The notes under the pieces: model-generated
Database searches by the model: none
Seen by the model: the letters and a program-made list of their open reading frames with translations, nothing else
What the model was told of the DNA's origin: nothing
Made by a program: the position numbers and the translations under genes
NCBI GenBank assembly: GCA_029820295.1
Contig: JALGVA010000011.1
Span: forward strand, 1-56,722
Source: Candidatus Zipacnadia bacterium
Lineage (GTDB): Bacteria > Armatimonadota > Zipacnadia > Zipacnadales > UBA5352
Reading direction: 5' to 3'
DNA length: 56,722 nt
In this document: one piece after another, positions 8,542 to 16,858 of the stretch
How positions within the stretch are numbered: position 1 is the stretch's first letter
Layout: each line of letters starts with the position of its first letter

Positions 8542-8557
8542 ACGTGGTGAGTGCAGC

Positions 8558-10216
8558 GTGAGCGACACACAGGACCGGCACGTCGAGCAGGACCGGCAGG
8601 CGGGCGCGCGCATGACCGGCGCGGTCATCGTCATCAGCGCCTTCCTCTTCCTGGGCAAGGTCGCGGGCTACGTCAAGGAAGCGATGGTGTCCGACTACTG
8701 GGGGTTGTCGGGCGGGCTCGATGCCTTCAAGGTGGTCTACAACTCGGTCATCATCCTCGTCTACACCAAGGCCGAGAAGCTGCTGCGCCCCACCTACCTG
8801 CCGATCTTCGTGCAGCACCGCGACAAAGGGCGCGAGGAGGAGGCGTGGCGCTTCTTCAGCACCTCGACCAATGTCGCCTTCCTGGTCATGCTCGCGATCA
8901 CCGCGCTGTGCACCGGCTTCGCGCCAGAGATCATCCGCGTGGGCTGGCCGGGCATGGACGCGTCCACCGCGGCGCTGGCGGTGAGCCTGCTGCGTATCGC
9001 CGGGGCCGCGATGGTGCTGCTGGTCATGTCGGTGATGACCGAGATGACGCTGCACTCCTACAAGCGCTTCACCGCGCCGGCGCTGGCCGAGGCCATGATG
9101 CGCATCGTGCTGCCCATCACGATCTTCGGGTTGGTGGCGGCGTGGGGGATGGGACCGAGCGAGGGCCGGGTGGGCGTGTCGCCGCAGGCGCTGCGCGCCG
9201 CCGCCATCGGCGTGCTCATCGGCGCCGCCCTGCGGCTGCTGGTGCAACTCCCGGCGTTGTGGCGCAAGCTGCGCATGTATCGGGTGACGCTGAACCTGCG
9301 CAACCCCGACGTGGTGCGCATGGTCAGGCTGATGCCGCCCGTGGTGGTCGGGCTGCTGGCGTCCTCGGCGCGCACCTACTTCGACAGCCGCTTCAGCGTG
9401 GACGCGGGCGAGGGCATCTACACCGCGCTCGATTTCGCGCGCAAGATCGCCGACGCGCCCATCCTCATTCTCCCGCTCGCGGTCGCCCTGGTGGTCTTCC
9501 CGTTCGTCTCCGAGTGGGCCTCGCGCGAGAACCGCGAGATGTTCACGCGCGCGCTGGTGTCGATGACGCGCGTGATGGCCTTTATCTTCGTGCCCATGGC
9601 GGCCGGGCTCATCGTCCTCGCGCTCCCGGCCATCCGCTTCCTGTACATGGGCGAGGGCGCCTTCACCATGGAGGACTCGTTCGTGGTGCGGCGCGCGCTG
9701 ATCCCCTACGCGGCGGGCATCCCGTTCTTCGCGGTGGAGAGCAGCCTCGACAAATGGTATTTCGCGCTGGGCGACACCGCCACGCCCAACTATGTGGGCG
9801 CCGCGGCCGCCGGCCTGCATGTGCTGATCGCGTGGTTCGGCGTGCACGTGCTCAAGCGCAATGTGGGCATCATCGCGCTCGCGCTCACGGCCTCGAAGGG
9901 CATCAAGGTCATCCTCCTCTACGCCATGCTGCGCCGGCGTCTGGAGGCGATTCGCGGCAGTGAGGTCGCGTCCTTCGTCGTGCGCCTGGCCTGCGCCACG
10001 GGCGTGATGGTGGTGGTGCTGATCCTCGCGTCGAACGCGCTGGGCGGGATGGTCGTGGACGCGGGCCGCATCGAGCGCGCGATCTTCCTCGCTGTGTGCA
10101 CGGGCGTGGGGGCGGTCAGCTACCTGATCAGCGCCGCCCTCCTGCGCATCGAAGAGGTGGGCCAGGTCATCGGCTTCCTGCGTGAGAAGATCGGCCGCCG
10201 CTTCGGGGGACGCTGA
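8558..10216 (+). CDS. MurJ/Wzx-type lipid-linked oligosaccharide flippase
   Basis: A 552-residue integral membrane protein of the MviN/MurJ (MOP exporter) superfamily with about 12-14 hydrophobic helices. Family features are LFLGKVAGYVKEAMVSDYWG near the N-terminus, Arg/Lys-rich cytoplasmic loops and the helix containing PLAVALVVFPFVSEWAS. It would flip a lipid-linked sugar unit across the inner membrane. Start GTG 8558 is tentative; the ATG at 8612 (MTGAVIV) is an alternative that removes a polar 18-residue N-terminus. Position among GTs and before the Wzy-like gene favours a role in exopolysaccharide export rather than peptidoglycan, but true MurJ cannot be excluded. Confidence 0.8.
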   Translation: MSDTQDRHVEQDRQAGARMTGAVIVISAFLFLGKVAGYVKEAMVSDYWGLSGGLDAFKVVYNSVIILVYTKAEKLLRPTYLPIFVQHRDKGREEEAWRFFSTSTNVAFLVMLAITALCTGFAPEIIRVGWPGMDASTAALAVSLLRIAGAAMVLLVMSVMTEMTLHSYKRFTAPALAEAMMRIVLPITIFGLVAAWGMGPSEGRVGVSPQALRAAAIGVLIGAALRLLVQLPALWRKLRMYRVTLNLRNPDVVRMVRLMPPVVVGLLASSARTYFDSRFSVDAGEGIYTALDFARKIADAPILILPLAVALVVFPFVSEWASRENREMFTRALVSMTRVMAFIFVPMAAGLIVLALPAIRFLYMGEGAFTMEDSFVVRRALIPYAAGIPFFAVESSLDKWYFALGDTATPNYVGAAAAGLHVLIAWFGVHVLKRNVGIIALALTASKGIKVILLYAMLRRRLEAIRGSEVASFVVRLACATGVMVVVLILASNALGGMVVDAGRIERAIFLAVCTGVGAVSYLISAALLRIEEVGQVIGFLREKIGRRFGGR

Positions 10217-10219
10217 GCG

Positions 10220-11395
10220 ATGCCCGACGCCGACGGCCGTATCACCGTCGCCCACGTCCTCGAGGCGACTGCGGGTGGCACGCGCCAGTATCTGCTGGAC
10301 GTCTGCCTGGGGCTGCCCGCCGAACGCTTCGCCCAGACCGCCATCGTGTCGCTGGAGCGCGACCCCGAGTTCGCGCACGACGTTGAGGCGCTCGAGGCGG
10401 CGGGCGTGCCGGTCGTGGTCGTGCCCATGGTGCGCCAGGTGTGCCTGCGCCGCGACCTGCGGGCCTTGCGCGAGCTGCGCGGCTTCTTCCGCGATCACCC
10501 CTTCGACATCATCCACGCGCACAGCTCCAAGGCCGGGATGCTGGGGCGGGTTGCCGCGTGGCAGGCGCACAACCCGGCCGCGCGCGTGTACTCCCCGCAC
10601 GCCTTCGCCTTCACCATGGCCATGGGCCGGCCGCGGCGCTCGCTCTTCCGCGTGCTCGAGCGCCTGGCCGGGCGCATCACCGACCTGCTGGTGTGCACCT
10701 GCGAGAGCGAGCGCGAGCTGGCTGTGCGCCACCGCATCGTGCCGCCCTGGAAGGCCGCGGTGGTGCGCACCGGCGTGGACCTGCGCGTCTTCCGCCCGCG
10801 CGGCGAGGGTCATCGGGTGCGCGCCGAGCTGGACTTGCCCGAGCGCCATCGCCTGGTGGGCACCGTGGGCGCGCTGGTCGAGCAGAAGGCGCACGATCTG
10901 CTCATCGACGCGGCGCCGCTGGTGCTCGAGCAGATGCCGCACACCAGCTTCGTGATCGTCGGGTCGGGCCCGCTCGAGGACGAGCTGCGCGCGCGCGCGT
11001 CCGCCCTGGGCCTCGGACGGCGCATGGTCCTTCTGGGCCGGCGCGACGACGTGCCGCGGATCCTCGATGCCCTCGACCTCTTCGTCATGCCCTCGCGTTG
11101 GGAGGGCATGCCCTACGCGCTCATCGAGGCGATGGCCGTGGGGGTGCCGGTGGTGGGCAGCGCGATCCCGGGCATCGTCGATGTCATTACGCCGGGGCAC
11201 ACCGGCTGGCTGGCGCAGCCGGACTCGCCGGCCGACCTGGCGCGTGCGATCGTGGCGGCGCTCGACGAGGAGGGCATGTCGGCGTCGATGGCGCAGGCCG
11301 GGCGCGACCTGGTCATGCGCGAGCACTCGAGCGAACGCATGCTGAGCACGCTGGCCGCGCTCTATCAGCGGCTCGTGGAGGACCGGCCGGCATGA
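10220..11395 (+). CDS. Glycosyltransferase family 4
   Basis: A 391-residue GT4. The acceptor domain has VAHVLEATAGGTRQYLLDV and IIHAHSSKAGMLGRVAA. The donor domain has GTVGALVEQKAHDLLIDA and the EX7E motif within EGMPYALIEAMAVGVP. It starts 3 bases after the flippase stop. Its stop codon overlaps the lipB start as ATGA. It resembles WcaL/RfaG-type transferases of exopolysaccharide loci. Donor unknown. Confidence 0.85.
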   Translation: MPDADGRITVAHVLEATAGGTRQYLLDVCLGLPAERFAQTAIVSLERDPEFAHDVEALEAAGVPVVVVPMVRQVCLRRDLRALRELRGFFRDHPFDIIHAHSSKAGMLGRVAAWQAHNPAARVYSPHAFAFTMAMGRPRRSLFRVLERLAGRITDLLVCTCESERELAVRHRIVPPWKAAVVRTGVDLRVFRPRGEGHRVRAELDLPERHRLVGTVGALVEQKAHDLLIDAAPLVLEQMPHTSFVIVGSGPLEDELRARASALGLGRRMVLLGRRDDVPRILDALDLFVMPSRWEGMPYALIEAMAVGVPVVGSAIPGIVDVITPGHTGWLAQPDSPADLARAIVAALDEEGMSASMAQAGRDLVMREHSSERMLSTLAALYQRLVEDRPA

Positions 11396-12075
11396 GCGAT
11401 CGGCTGTGTGAGGTCTTCGACCTCGGGCGCATCGACTACGCGGTCGCCGAGGATCTGCAGCGGCGTCTGGTCGCCGAGCGACGGGCGGGCAAGGCGCCTG
11501 ACCGTCTGCTCATCTGCGAGCACGATGCGGTGGTCACCGTGGGAGCGGGCTCTGAGCTGCCCGAGGTGGAGATGGCGGCGGCCGAGGCCGCCGGCGTGCC
11601 CGCGTACCGCGTCAGCCGCGGCGGGCGGGCGACGGTGCACTGCCCCGGACAGGTGGTCGCCTACCCGATCCTCGACCTGCGGGAACATCGCACCGACCTG
11701 CACTGGTACCTGCGCGCGCTCGAGGACACCGTCATCGACGCGCTGGCGGACCTGGGCTGCAGGGGCGGGCGAGCGGCGGGGTACACGGGCGTGTGGGTGG
11801 CGGGGCGCAAGATCGCGAGCATCGGGGTTGCGGTGCGCGGATGGGTAACGTATCATGGCGTATCCGTGAATGTGCAGTGTGATCCGGCGCTGTGGCGCCT
11901 GGTTCACCCGTGCGGGCTGGAGCCTGAGCAGATCGCGTCGCTGGCGGACCTGCAGGCAGCGGTTCCCCCGCGGCGCGACATGACGTGCGCCCTCATCGTG
12001 GCATTCGGGCGACGGTTCCATCTGCGGACGCAACAATGCTTGCCGGCGGAACTTCTGGCCCGCACGGTTTTCTAA
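11392..12075 (+). CDS. lipB: Octanoyltransferase LipB
   Basis: A 227-residue protein that transfers octanoyl from octanoyl-ACP to lipoyl domains of E2/GcvH proteins. The family signatures are present: SRGGRATVHCPGQ (75-87, normally RGGxxTYHGPGQ), GRKIASIG with the catalytic Lys140, TYHGVSVNV, and HPCGL with the catalytic Cys174. Thus the active site is complete, but the usual YHGPG is VHCPG. It overlaps the upstream glycosyltransferase as ATGA, so it is translated with the glycan genes, an unusual location. No LipA gene is in the window. An E1-beta gene of a lipoate-dependent complex lies near the left edge. Confidence 0.9.
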   Translation: MSDRLCEVFDLGRIDYAVAEDLQRRLVAERRAGKAPDRLLICEHDAVVTVGAGSELPEVEMAAAEAAGVPAYRVSRGGRATVHCPGQVVAYPILDLREHRTDLHWYLRALEDTVIDALADLGCRGGRAAGYTGVWVAGRKIASIGVAVRGWVTYHGVSVNVQCDPALWRLVHPCGLEPEQIASLADLQAAVPPRRDMTCALIVAFGRRFHLRTQQCLPAELLARTVF

Positions 12076-12138
12076 TACACTGATCCCGTGGGGTTGGCCC
12101 CGCGGAGTGATCCGCTCACCGACGACCCGGCCGTCCCC

Positions 12139-12174
12139 GCCGCGGCTCCGGGCCCCAGGGCCCCCGGCCGCGGC
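12139..12174 (+). other. Strong GC hairpin in the leader of the following membrane-protein gene
   Basis: GCCGCGG (12139-12145) pairs with CCGCGGC (12168-12174), and the inner CCGGG (12148-12152) pairs with CCCGG (12163-12167). The GAGGTG Shine-Dalgarno of the next gene begins three bases later. It could terminate transcripts from lipB or shape translation of the downstream gene. There is no T-run. The 111-base gap 12076-12186 holds nothing else recognised. Confidence 0.45.
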
Positions 12175-12186
12175 TTGAGGTGAACT

Positions 12187-12879
12187 ATGGCGGTCGCCGA
12201 GCAGTTGCGCGAACCCGATGTCATACGCCCCGCGTGGTGGCCGGCCGTGGGCGGGCACATCGGCCTGCTGCTGGTCGCGTTCTCGGCGTCCTGGACCATC
12301 CAGCCTGAGGGGTGGTTCAGCCGCGGGCAGTGGGCGGCCTTCGCCGCGATCGGGCTGGCCACGCTCATCGCGGGCGTGGTCGGGCTGACCGGGCGCGCCG
12401 CGGCACTCGCGGTCCGCGCCCTGCTGGCCCTGGGGGCGGCCACTGCGCTGCACATGGCCTACGACCCGCAGCTCACTTCCCTGCCGGGTTTCGCCGGCCT
12501 GGGCGCCGGGCCGGTGGGCGCGCTCGAGCCGAGCCTGGCGCACCTGGGCGTGGTTATCGTGGCGCTGTTCGCGGCCGCGCAGGCGGCCATCGGCGGCCGC
12601 GAGCGCCTGGCGCGCACGCCCTTTGCGGGTGCGGTCATCGCGGCGGCGTTGTTGCTGGTCGCGCTCGGGGGCGTCATGTGGCTGGGCCTGCACAACGTCT
12701 ATGACCTGTCGGCGGCGAGCGGCATGGCGGTGTTGACCTTCCGCACGGTGTCGTTCGCGCTGCTGCTGCTGGGCTGCCTGGTGATGTCGGACATGCGCGG
12801 CCTGGGCGGGGTGGCCCAGGCCTATGTGGGCCTTGCGCTGCTCGTGGCCATCGCGCGTAACGTCGGGGGGATGGGCTGA
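12187..12879 (+). CDS. Multi-pass membrane protein of unknown function
   Basis: A 230-residue Ala/Leu/Val-rich protein with about six or seven predicted membrane helices and few charged residues; I do not recognise a family. It was examined as a possible exosortase because of the upstream hydrolase pair, but the Cys...Arg...His catalytic pattern of exosortases is not apparent. It lies directly before the Wzy-like gene (1-base gap, start ATG 12881), so it may assist polymerisation or export of the glycan. The start ATG 12187 has GAGGTG at 12177-12182. Confidence 0.7.
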   Translation: MAVAEQLREPDVIRPAWWPAVGGHIGLLLVAFSASWTIQPEGWFSRGQWAAFAAIGLATLIAGVVGLTGRAAALAVRALLALGAATALHMAYDPQLTSLPGFAGLGAGPVGALEPSLAHLGVVIVALFAAAQAAIGGRERLARTPFAGAVIAAALLLVALGGVMWLGLHNVYDLSAASGMAVLTFRTVSFALLLLGCLVMSDMRGLGGVAQAYVGLALLVAIARNVGGMG

Positions 12880-12880
12880 C

Positions 12881-14212
12881 ATGGCCTTCGCGGGCCCGCC
12901 ACGCTCATTCGGGCGTCGGCTGCGCGACCTGTGCTGGCCGCTGGTGCTGGCGCTGATCCTGGTCGCGGCCAACCAGTTCTCGTACGCGCTCGATCCGAAG
13001 GACGGTCCGTTCATCCTTTACGCGGACCTGTTCGCGGCGCTGGTATTCGGCCTGTGGCTGCTCTCGGTGCTGCTGGAGCGGCGCTGGGGGGAGATCGTGC
13101 GGCCGCCCGCGGCCATCTGGGCGCTGCTGGTGGTGGCGGTGCTGTCGGCGCTGGGTGCCACCAGCCTGAAGTCGGCGGCGGTCGAGATCGTGCAGATCGT
13201 GCTCTACTTCGTGGCGGTCTATGCGCTCTTCGCCGACGTGCTGCGCGGCCAGCACCGGCTGGTGGCGGCGGCCAAGGCGGTGGCGATCGCCACCACGGTC
13301 GCCGTGTTCGCCGCGCTGTGGCAGTACTGCACGGTCGATGACCCGATGCTGGTGCGTGGCACCTTTGGCAACCGCAACGTTTACGGCGCCTTCCTCGTAA
13401 TGGTACTGCCGCTGCTTTACGGCATGGCCATCTGGACCCAGGACACACTGCACCGCGCCTGGTTCCTGCTGATCATCGGCGTTGGCGTGCTCACCATGCT
13501 CGCCGGGGTGCAGCTCTGGTGCCTGACCCTGGTCCTGCTGGTACTCAGCGCCCTGAAGGGCCTGCGCGCTCTGGGCTACTACCTGCTGGCCACGGCGGTA
13601 TTCGTGGCGCTGGTCATCAGCGCTCTGCCGATGAACCGGGCCGCGGTGTTCAGTGAGGTGGTGGACCCGATCGAGCGCGGCGAGGTGCACAAGACGGTGA
13701 GCATGCCGGGCGAGGAGCCACCGCCGCTGATCAAGAAGCGCTGGCTGGAGTGGCAGCCGGCGATGAGCATGATCAGCGACAACTTCCTGCTGGGCGTGGG
13801 CACGGGGGGATTCCAGAAGCACATTGGCGAAGGGCAATACTACGGGATGCTGCCGAACGCCAAGAAGACCGAACCCGATACCAACAACCTGTACCTGGTG
13901 GTCGGCGGCTCGATGGGCTTCCTGGGCCTGGTGGCGCTGATGGCCTGGCTCGGGCACTTCTGGCGGCGCGCCGAGGACAACTGGCGCAACGCCGGCGACC
14001 ACTGGTCGATGGGCGTGTGCTGGGGGCTGCTGGGCAGCGTCTATGGCATCATTCTGGTAAACATTGTGTCGAGCCTGTTCGTCAGAGGGAGCAGCCTGGT
14101 GTGGGCTCTCATCTTCGCCATGATCGCATCCGTCCATCTGCACGGATTCGCCGGGGGCAGGCCCCCGGAAGCAGCAGCGGATCAACCTGACGAGAGTCCC
14201 GGGGAGGACTGA
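12881..14212 (+). CDS. O-antigen ligase/polymerase-like membrane protein (Wzy/WaaL family)
   Basis: A 443-residue protein with about 11-12 hydrophobic helices. It has the family pattern of a large periplasmic loop near the C-terminal third (EWQPAMSMISDNFLLGVGTGGFQKH, split around residues 290-314) ending in a segment TEPDTNNLYLVVGGSMGFLG, typical of PF04932 proteins where a conserved His/Asn region faces the periplasm. GTFGNRNVYGAFL earlier is also characteristic. It would polymerise or ligate lipid-linked glycan units outside the membrane. It lies between the membrane protein of unknown function and a run of secreted proteins. Confidence 0.8.
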   Translation: MAFAGPPRSFGRRLRDLCWPLVLALILVAANQFSYALDPKDGPFILYADLFAALVFGLWLLSVLLERRWGEIVRPPAAIWALLVVAVLSALGATSLKSAAVEIVQIVLYFVAVYALFADVLRGQHRLVAAAKAVAIATTVAVFAALWQYCTVDDPMLVRGTFGNRNVYGAFLVMVLPLLYGMAIWTQDTLHRAWFLLIIGVGVLTMLAGVQLWCLTLVLLVLSALKGLRALGYYLLATAVFVALVISALPMNRAAVFSEVVDPIERGEVHKTVSMPGEEPPPLIKKRWLEWQPAMSMISDNFLLGVGTGGFQKHIGEGQYYGMLPNAKKTEPDTNNLYLVVGGSMGFLGLVALMAWLGHFWRRAEDNWRNAGDHWSMGVCWGLLGSVYGIILVNIVSSLFVRGSSLVWALIFAMIASVHLHGFAGGRPPEAAADQPDESPGED

Positions 14213-14214
14213 CA

Positions 14215-14769
14215 ATGCGTCGTCTGATCGCAGTGACCACCATCGTCGCGCTCGTGCTGGTCGCCGCCTCGCTGGCGTGGGCCGCCACCGTGAAGATCGT
14301 CGTGGAGGGCGAGGACTACTTCTCGATCAAGCCCTCGATGGCGAAGGCCACGGGCAGCACCCAGGCTTCAGGCGGGGCGTACATCCACATCCCGCTGCGC
14401 CGCCCGCACGCCACCACCGAGACCGGGCCCGCCGATGACGGCAATGCCCGCTTCAAGATCAACGTCCCCGTGGCCGGCACCTACACCCTGTGGGCGCGCG
14501 CCAACTGGTACGACTCGTGCGGCAACTCGTTCTTCGTGATCGTCGATAACACGCCCTCTACGGTCATCGGTGAGGACGGCACCTACGGGAGCTGGCACTG
14601 GGTGAAGGGCGCGCGCATCACCCTCACCGCCGGCCAGCACGTGATCCGCTTCCAGAACCGTGAGGATGGCGCCAAGCTCGATCAGTTCCTGCTCACCAAT
14701 AACAGCCGCTATGTGCCGGTGCGCGCGGAGACGCGCACGCCGCAGTACATCATCAGGCCGACCCAGTAG
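14215..14769 (+). CDS. Secreted CBM6/35-like beta-sandwich protein
   Basis: A 184-residue protein with a clear signal peptide (residues 1-23, VALVLVAASLAWA then ATV). The mature part resembles a carbohydrate-binding beta-sandwich: VVEGEDYFSIKPSM, FKINVPVAGTYTLWARANW, and a C-terminal GQHVIRFQNREDGAKLDQFLLTN, the usual last strands of CBM6/CBM35-type modules. It probably binds glycan outside the cytoplasmic membrane. It starts 2 bases after the Wzy-like gene and is followed by two larger secreted proteins. No anchor motif is visible. Confidence 0.7.
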   Translation: MRRLIAVTTIVALVLVAASLAWAATVKIVVEGEDYFSIKPSMAKATGSTQASGGAYIHIPLRRPHATTETGPADDGNARFKINVPVAGTYTLWARANWYDSCGNSFFVIVDNTPSTVIGEDGTYGSWHWVKGARITLTAGQHVIRFQNREDGAKLDQFLLTNNSRYVPVRAETRTPQYIIRPTQ

Positions 14770-14798
14770 GCCTGCGGCAGGGGTGCGATGACTCCGCG

Positions 14799-16823
14799 AT
14801 GACAGGCACGGTCCGCCGCCGGTCAGGGGCCGGCTTCGCATGTGCGGCCTTTACCACCGCGCTGATCATCTTCAGCGCGGTGGCTACCGTGTACGCCCAG
14901 GACGAACTCACGATGCTGGAGGACACCGTCGAGGGCCCCTACGCCCTCGCCGGCACGCTGCACGTCACCGACCCGCAGGCGCTGAGTCTGCTGGTCGCCA
15001 TCGATCACCAGGACGCGGACAACACCTACGCCGTGCGCCTGACCCCCGGGGCCACCACCATCGAGCGCATCGCGGGCGGCAACGCGGTCGCCATCGGCCG
15101 CGGGCGGGCGCACGGCCCCTTCGAGGCCGACAGCGACCTCGAGCTGACCGTGCGCCGCGACGGCTGGCGCATCGAGGTCATCGTGGACCGCGAGGTGCTG
15201 GCCCGAGCGTGGGACTCGATCCTGCCCGCCGGCGCGGTGGGCTACCAGGTGGCCGGAGGCGAGATCGTCGAGCCCATGTTGCAGCCCATCGGCGGCGTCT
15301 ACATGACCGACCCGTTCGAGCGCCTGCCCAACCTGCCCGTGCAGGGCACGTGGGAGGACGTGCAGGGCACGTGGAAGCTGCAGTCGCTGCGCATGGACGA
15401 GCAGAGCGATCGCATGGAGGCCGACAAGTCGGCCAACGCCTTCAGCTATCTGGGCCGGAGCGCGGATGGCCCGGGGATCACCTGCACCGGCTACTGGTTC
15501 TGGAACGACTACTCGATCGCTGCGGCTGTGCGCCCGATTGAGACCGACACGCTGGGGCTTGTCGCCTACTTCCAGAACCCCGAGAACTATATCGCAGCGC
15601 GCTGGACCTCGGCGCTGTCGGAGGCCGAGGACGCCGACCGGCTGCAGCTCGTGGCGGTGGTGGGCGGGCGGCAGTCGGTGCTGGCGGAGGGCCGCGGCGG
15701 ACACATCCCCGGCCAGTGGTACCGGCTTGAGCTGCGCGTGTGCGACGGACTGGTGCAGGTCTTCGTCGATGATGAGCCGCGGCTGGCCGCGCGCGCCGAC
15801 CTCTTCGGCCAGGGGCAGCCGGGTCTCTACTGCGAGGGTTCCGCGGGCACGTCGTTCGACAGCGTGGTCATCGAGGACTGGCAGGTGCTCGCCGACGACT
15901 TCGAGCAGTCCAGCCCCGGCCGTTGGGTGGTGCAGAACGGCACCTGGCGCGTTGACGGCGGCAAGATGCGCGGCGCCGGCGCCGGCGCCGTCGCCTTCAC
16001 GGGCAGACGCGAGTGGGGTCGCTACGCCCACGCGGCCGACCTCGCCGTGGACGGCAGGGCGGGCGTCGGGCTGGTCGCCTGCGGGGTGGAAGGCCGCTAC
16101 TTCGCGCTGCGCATCGGCGGGCGCGGCTCGGGCGTCCCCTACGAGGGGCAGGCCCAGCTCGTGCGCGTCGAGGGTGGGCAGGCGACGGTGCTGGCCAGTA
16201 CGCCGGCGGCGGTTGATTTCAGCGCGCCCCATCGCGCGCGACTGGTGGTTGACGAGGGCCTGCTGACGGGGTATCTTGATGACAAACGCATCCTCGACGC
16301 CTTCGACGTGGACGCGACGGGGGGGCTGATCGGCCTCTACGCCGATGGCGGGGGTGCGGGTGTGTTCGATAACGTCTACCTGACCATGCTGCCGCCGCGG
16401 CGTATCGCCCGCGTAGCCAAGGAGTTCGCCGAGAGCGATGAGCACCCGGAGATGGTCGAGTGGGCGAGCACGCGCGCGCCGTGGATCAAGCCCGAGGATG
16501 ACGGCGGCACGTGGTGGACCAAGGGCGACTACTACGGCGACAAGAGCATCGTCTTCGACATCCCGCGGGTGGGACAGGTGACGGGCGAGGTGCGCCTGCG
16601 CCTCGACACCGAGCCGGATGATCCGCAGGCGGGGCTGACGCTGGTGATTGCCGCTCAGCAGGGGTCGAAGACGCTGGAGCTGACGCTGCTGCATGGCGAG
16701 GAGCAGGTGGGGCAGACCACCTATGAGGTGGCGAGCGAGCCCTGCCCGGTGCGCTTCGAGCGCCGGGGCACCTGGGCGGTGGTAGTGATCGACGGTTCGG
16801 TGGTGTTCAACGAGAAGCTCTGA
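14799..16823 (+). CDS. Secreted protein with tandem LamG/DUF1080-like domains
   Basis: A 674-residue protein with a signal peptide ending near VYAQD (residues 33-37). The rest consists of about four jelly-roll segments of the concanavalin/LamG (DUF1080, 3-keto-disaccharide hydrolase-like) type. The repeated pattern is a DxFE...W...GTW...G opening (near 170 and 368), a WYRLELRVCDGLVQVFVDD-type strand, and an FDSVVIEDW or FDNVYLTM closing strand. The fourth segment is shorter. No catalytic residues are evident, so glycan binding or surface display is more likely than catalysis. It belongs to a three-gene block of exported proteins within the glycan locus. Confidence 0.65.
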   Translation: MTGTVRRRSGAGFACAAFTTALIIFSAVATVYAQDELTMLEDTVEGPYALAGTLHVTDPQALSLLVAIDHQDADNTYAVRLTPGATTIERIAGGNAVAIGRGRAHGPFEADSDLELTVRRDGWRIEVIVDREVLARAWDSILPAGAVGYQVAGGEIVEPMLQPIGGVYMTDPFERLPNLPVQGTWEDVQGTWKLQSLRMDEQSDRMEADKSANAFSYLGRSADGPGITCTGYWFWNDYSIAAAVRPIETDTLGLVAYFQNPENYIAARWTSALSEAEDADRLQLVAVVGGRQSVLAEGRGGHIPGQWYRLELRVCDGLVQVFVDDEPRLAARADLFGQGQPGLYCEGSAGTSFDSVVIEDWQVLADDFEQSSPGRWVVQNGTWRVDGGKMRGAGAGAVAFTGRREWGRYAHAADLAVDGRAGVGLVACGVEGRYFALRIGGRGSGVPYEGQAQLVRVEGGQATVLASTPAAVDFSAPHRARLVVDEGLLTGYLDDKRILDAFDVDATGGLIGLYADGGGAGVFDNVYLTMLPPRRIARVAKEFAESDEHPEMVEWASTRAPWIKPEDDGGTWWTKGDYYGDKSIVFDIPRVGQVTGEVRLRLDTEPDDPQAGLTLVIAAQQGSKTLELTLLHGEEQVGQTTYEVASEPCPVRFERRGTWAVVVIDGSVVFNEKL

Positions 16824-16858
16824 CGCGCCGGGCGCGCCACGCATCGAGGGATGACACG

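Noticed and set aside
7814-11326. Minus-strand open frame of 1170 residues opposite the GT and flippase genes
   Set aside because: Arg/His-rich, no family motifs, and opposite several well-supported genes; it is open only because GC-rich codons rarely form stops on the reverse strand.
12187-12879. Possible exosortase
   Set aside because: It is multi-pass, but the conserved Cys, Arg and His catalytic pattern of exosortases was not found.
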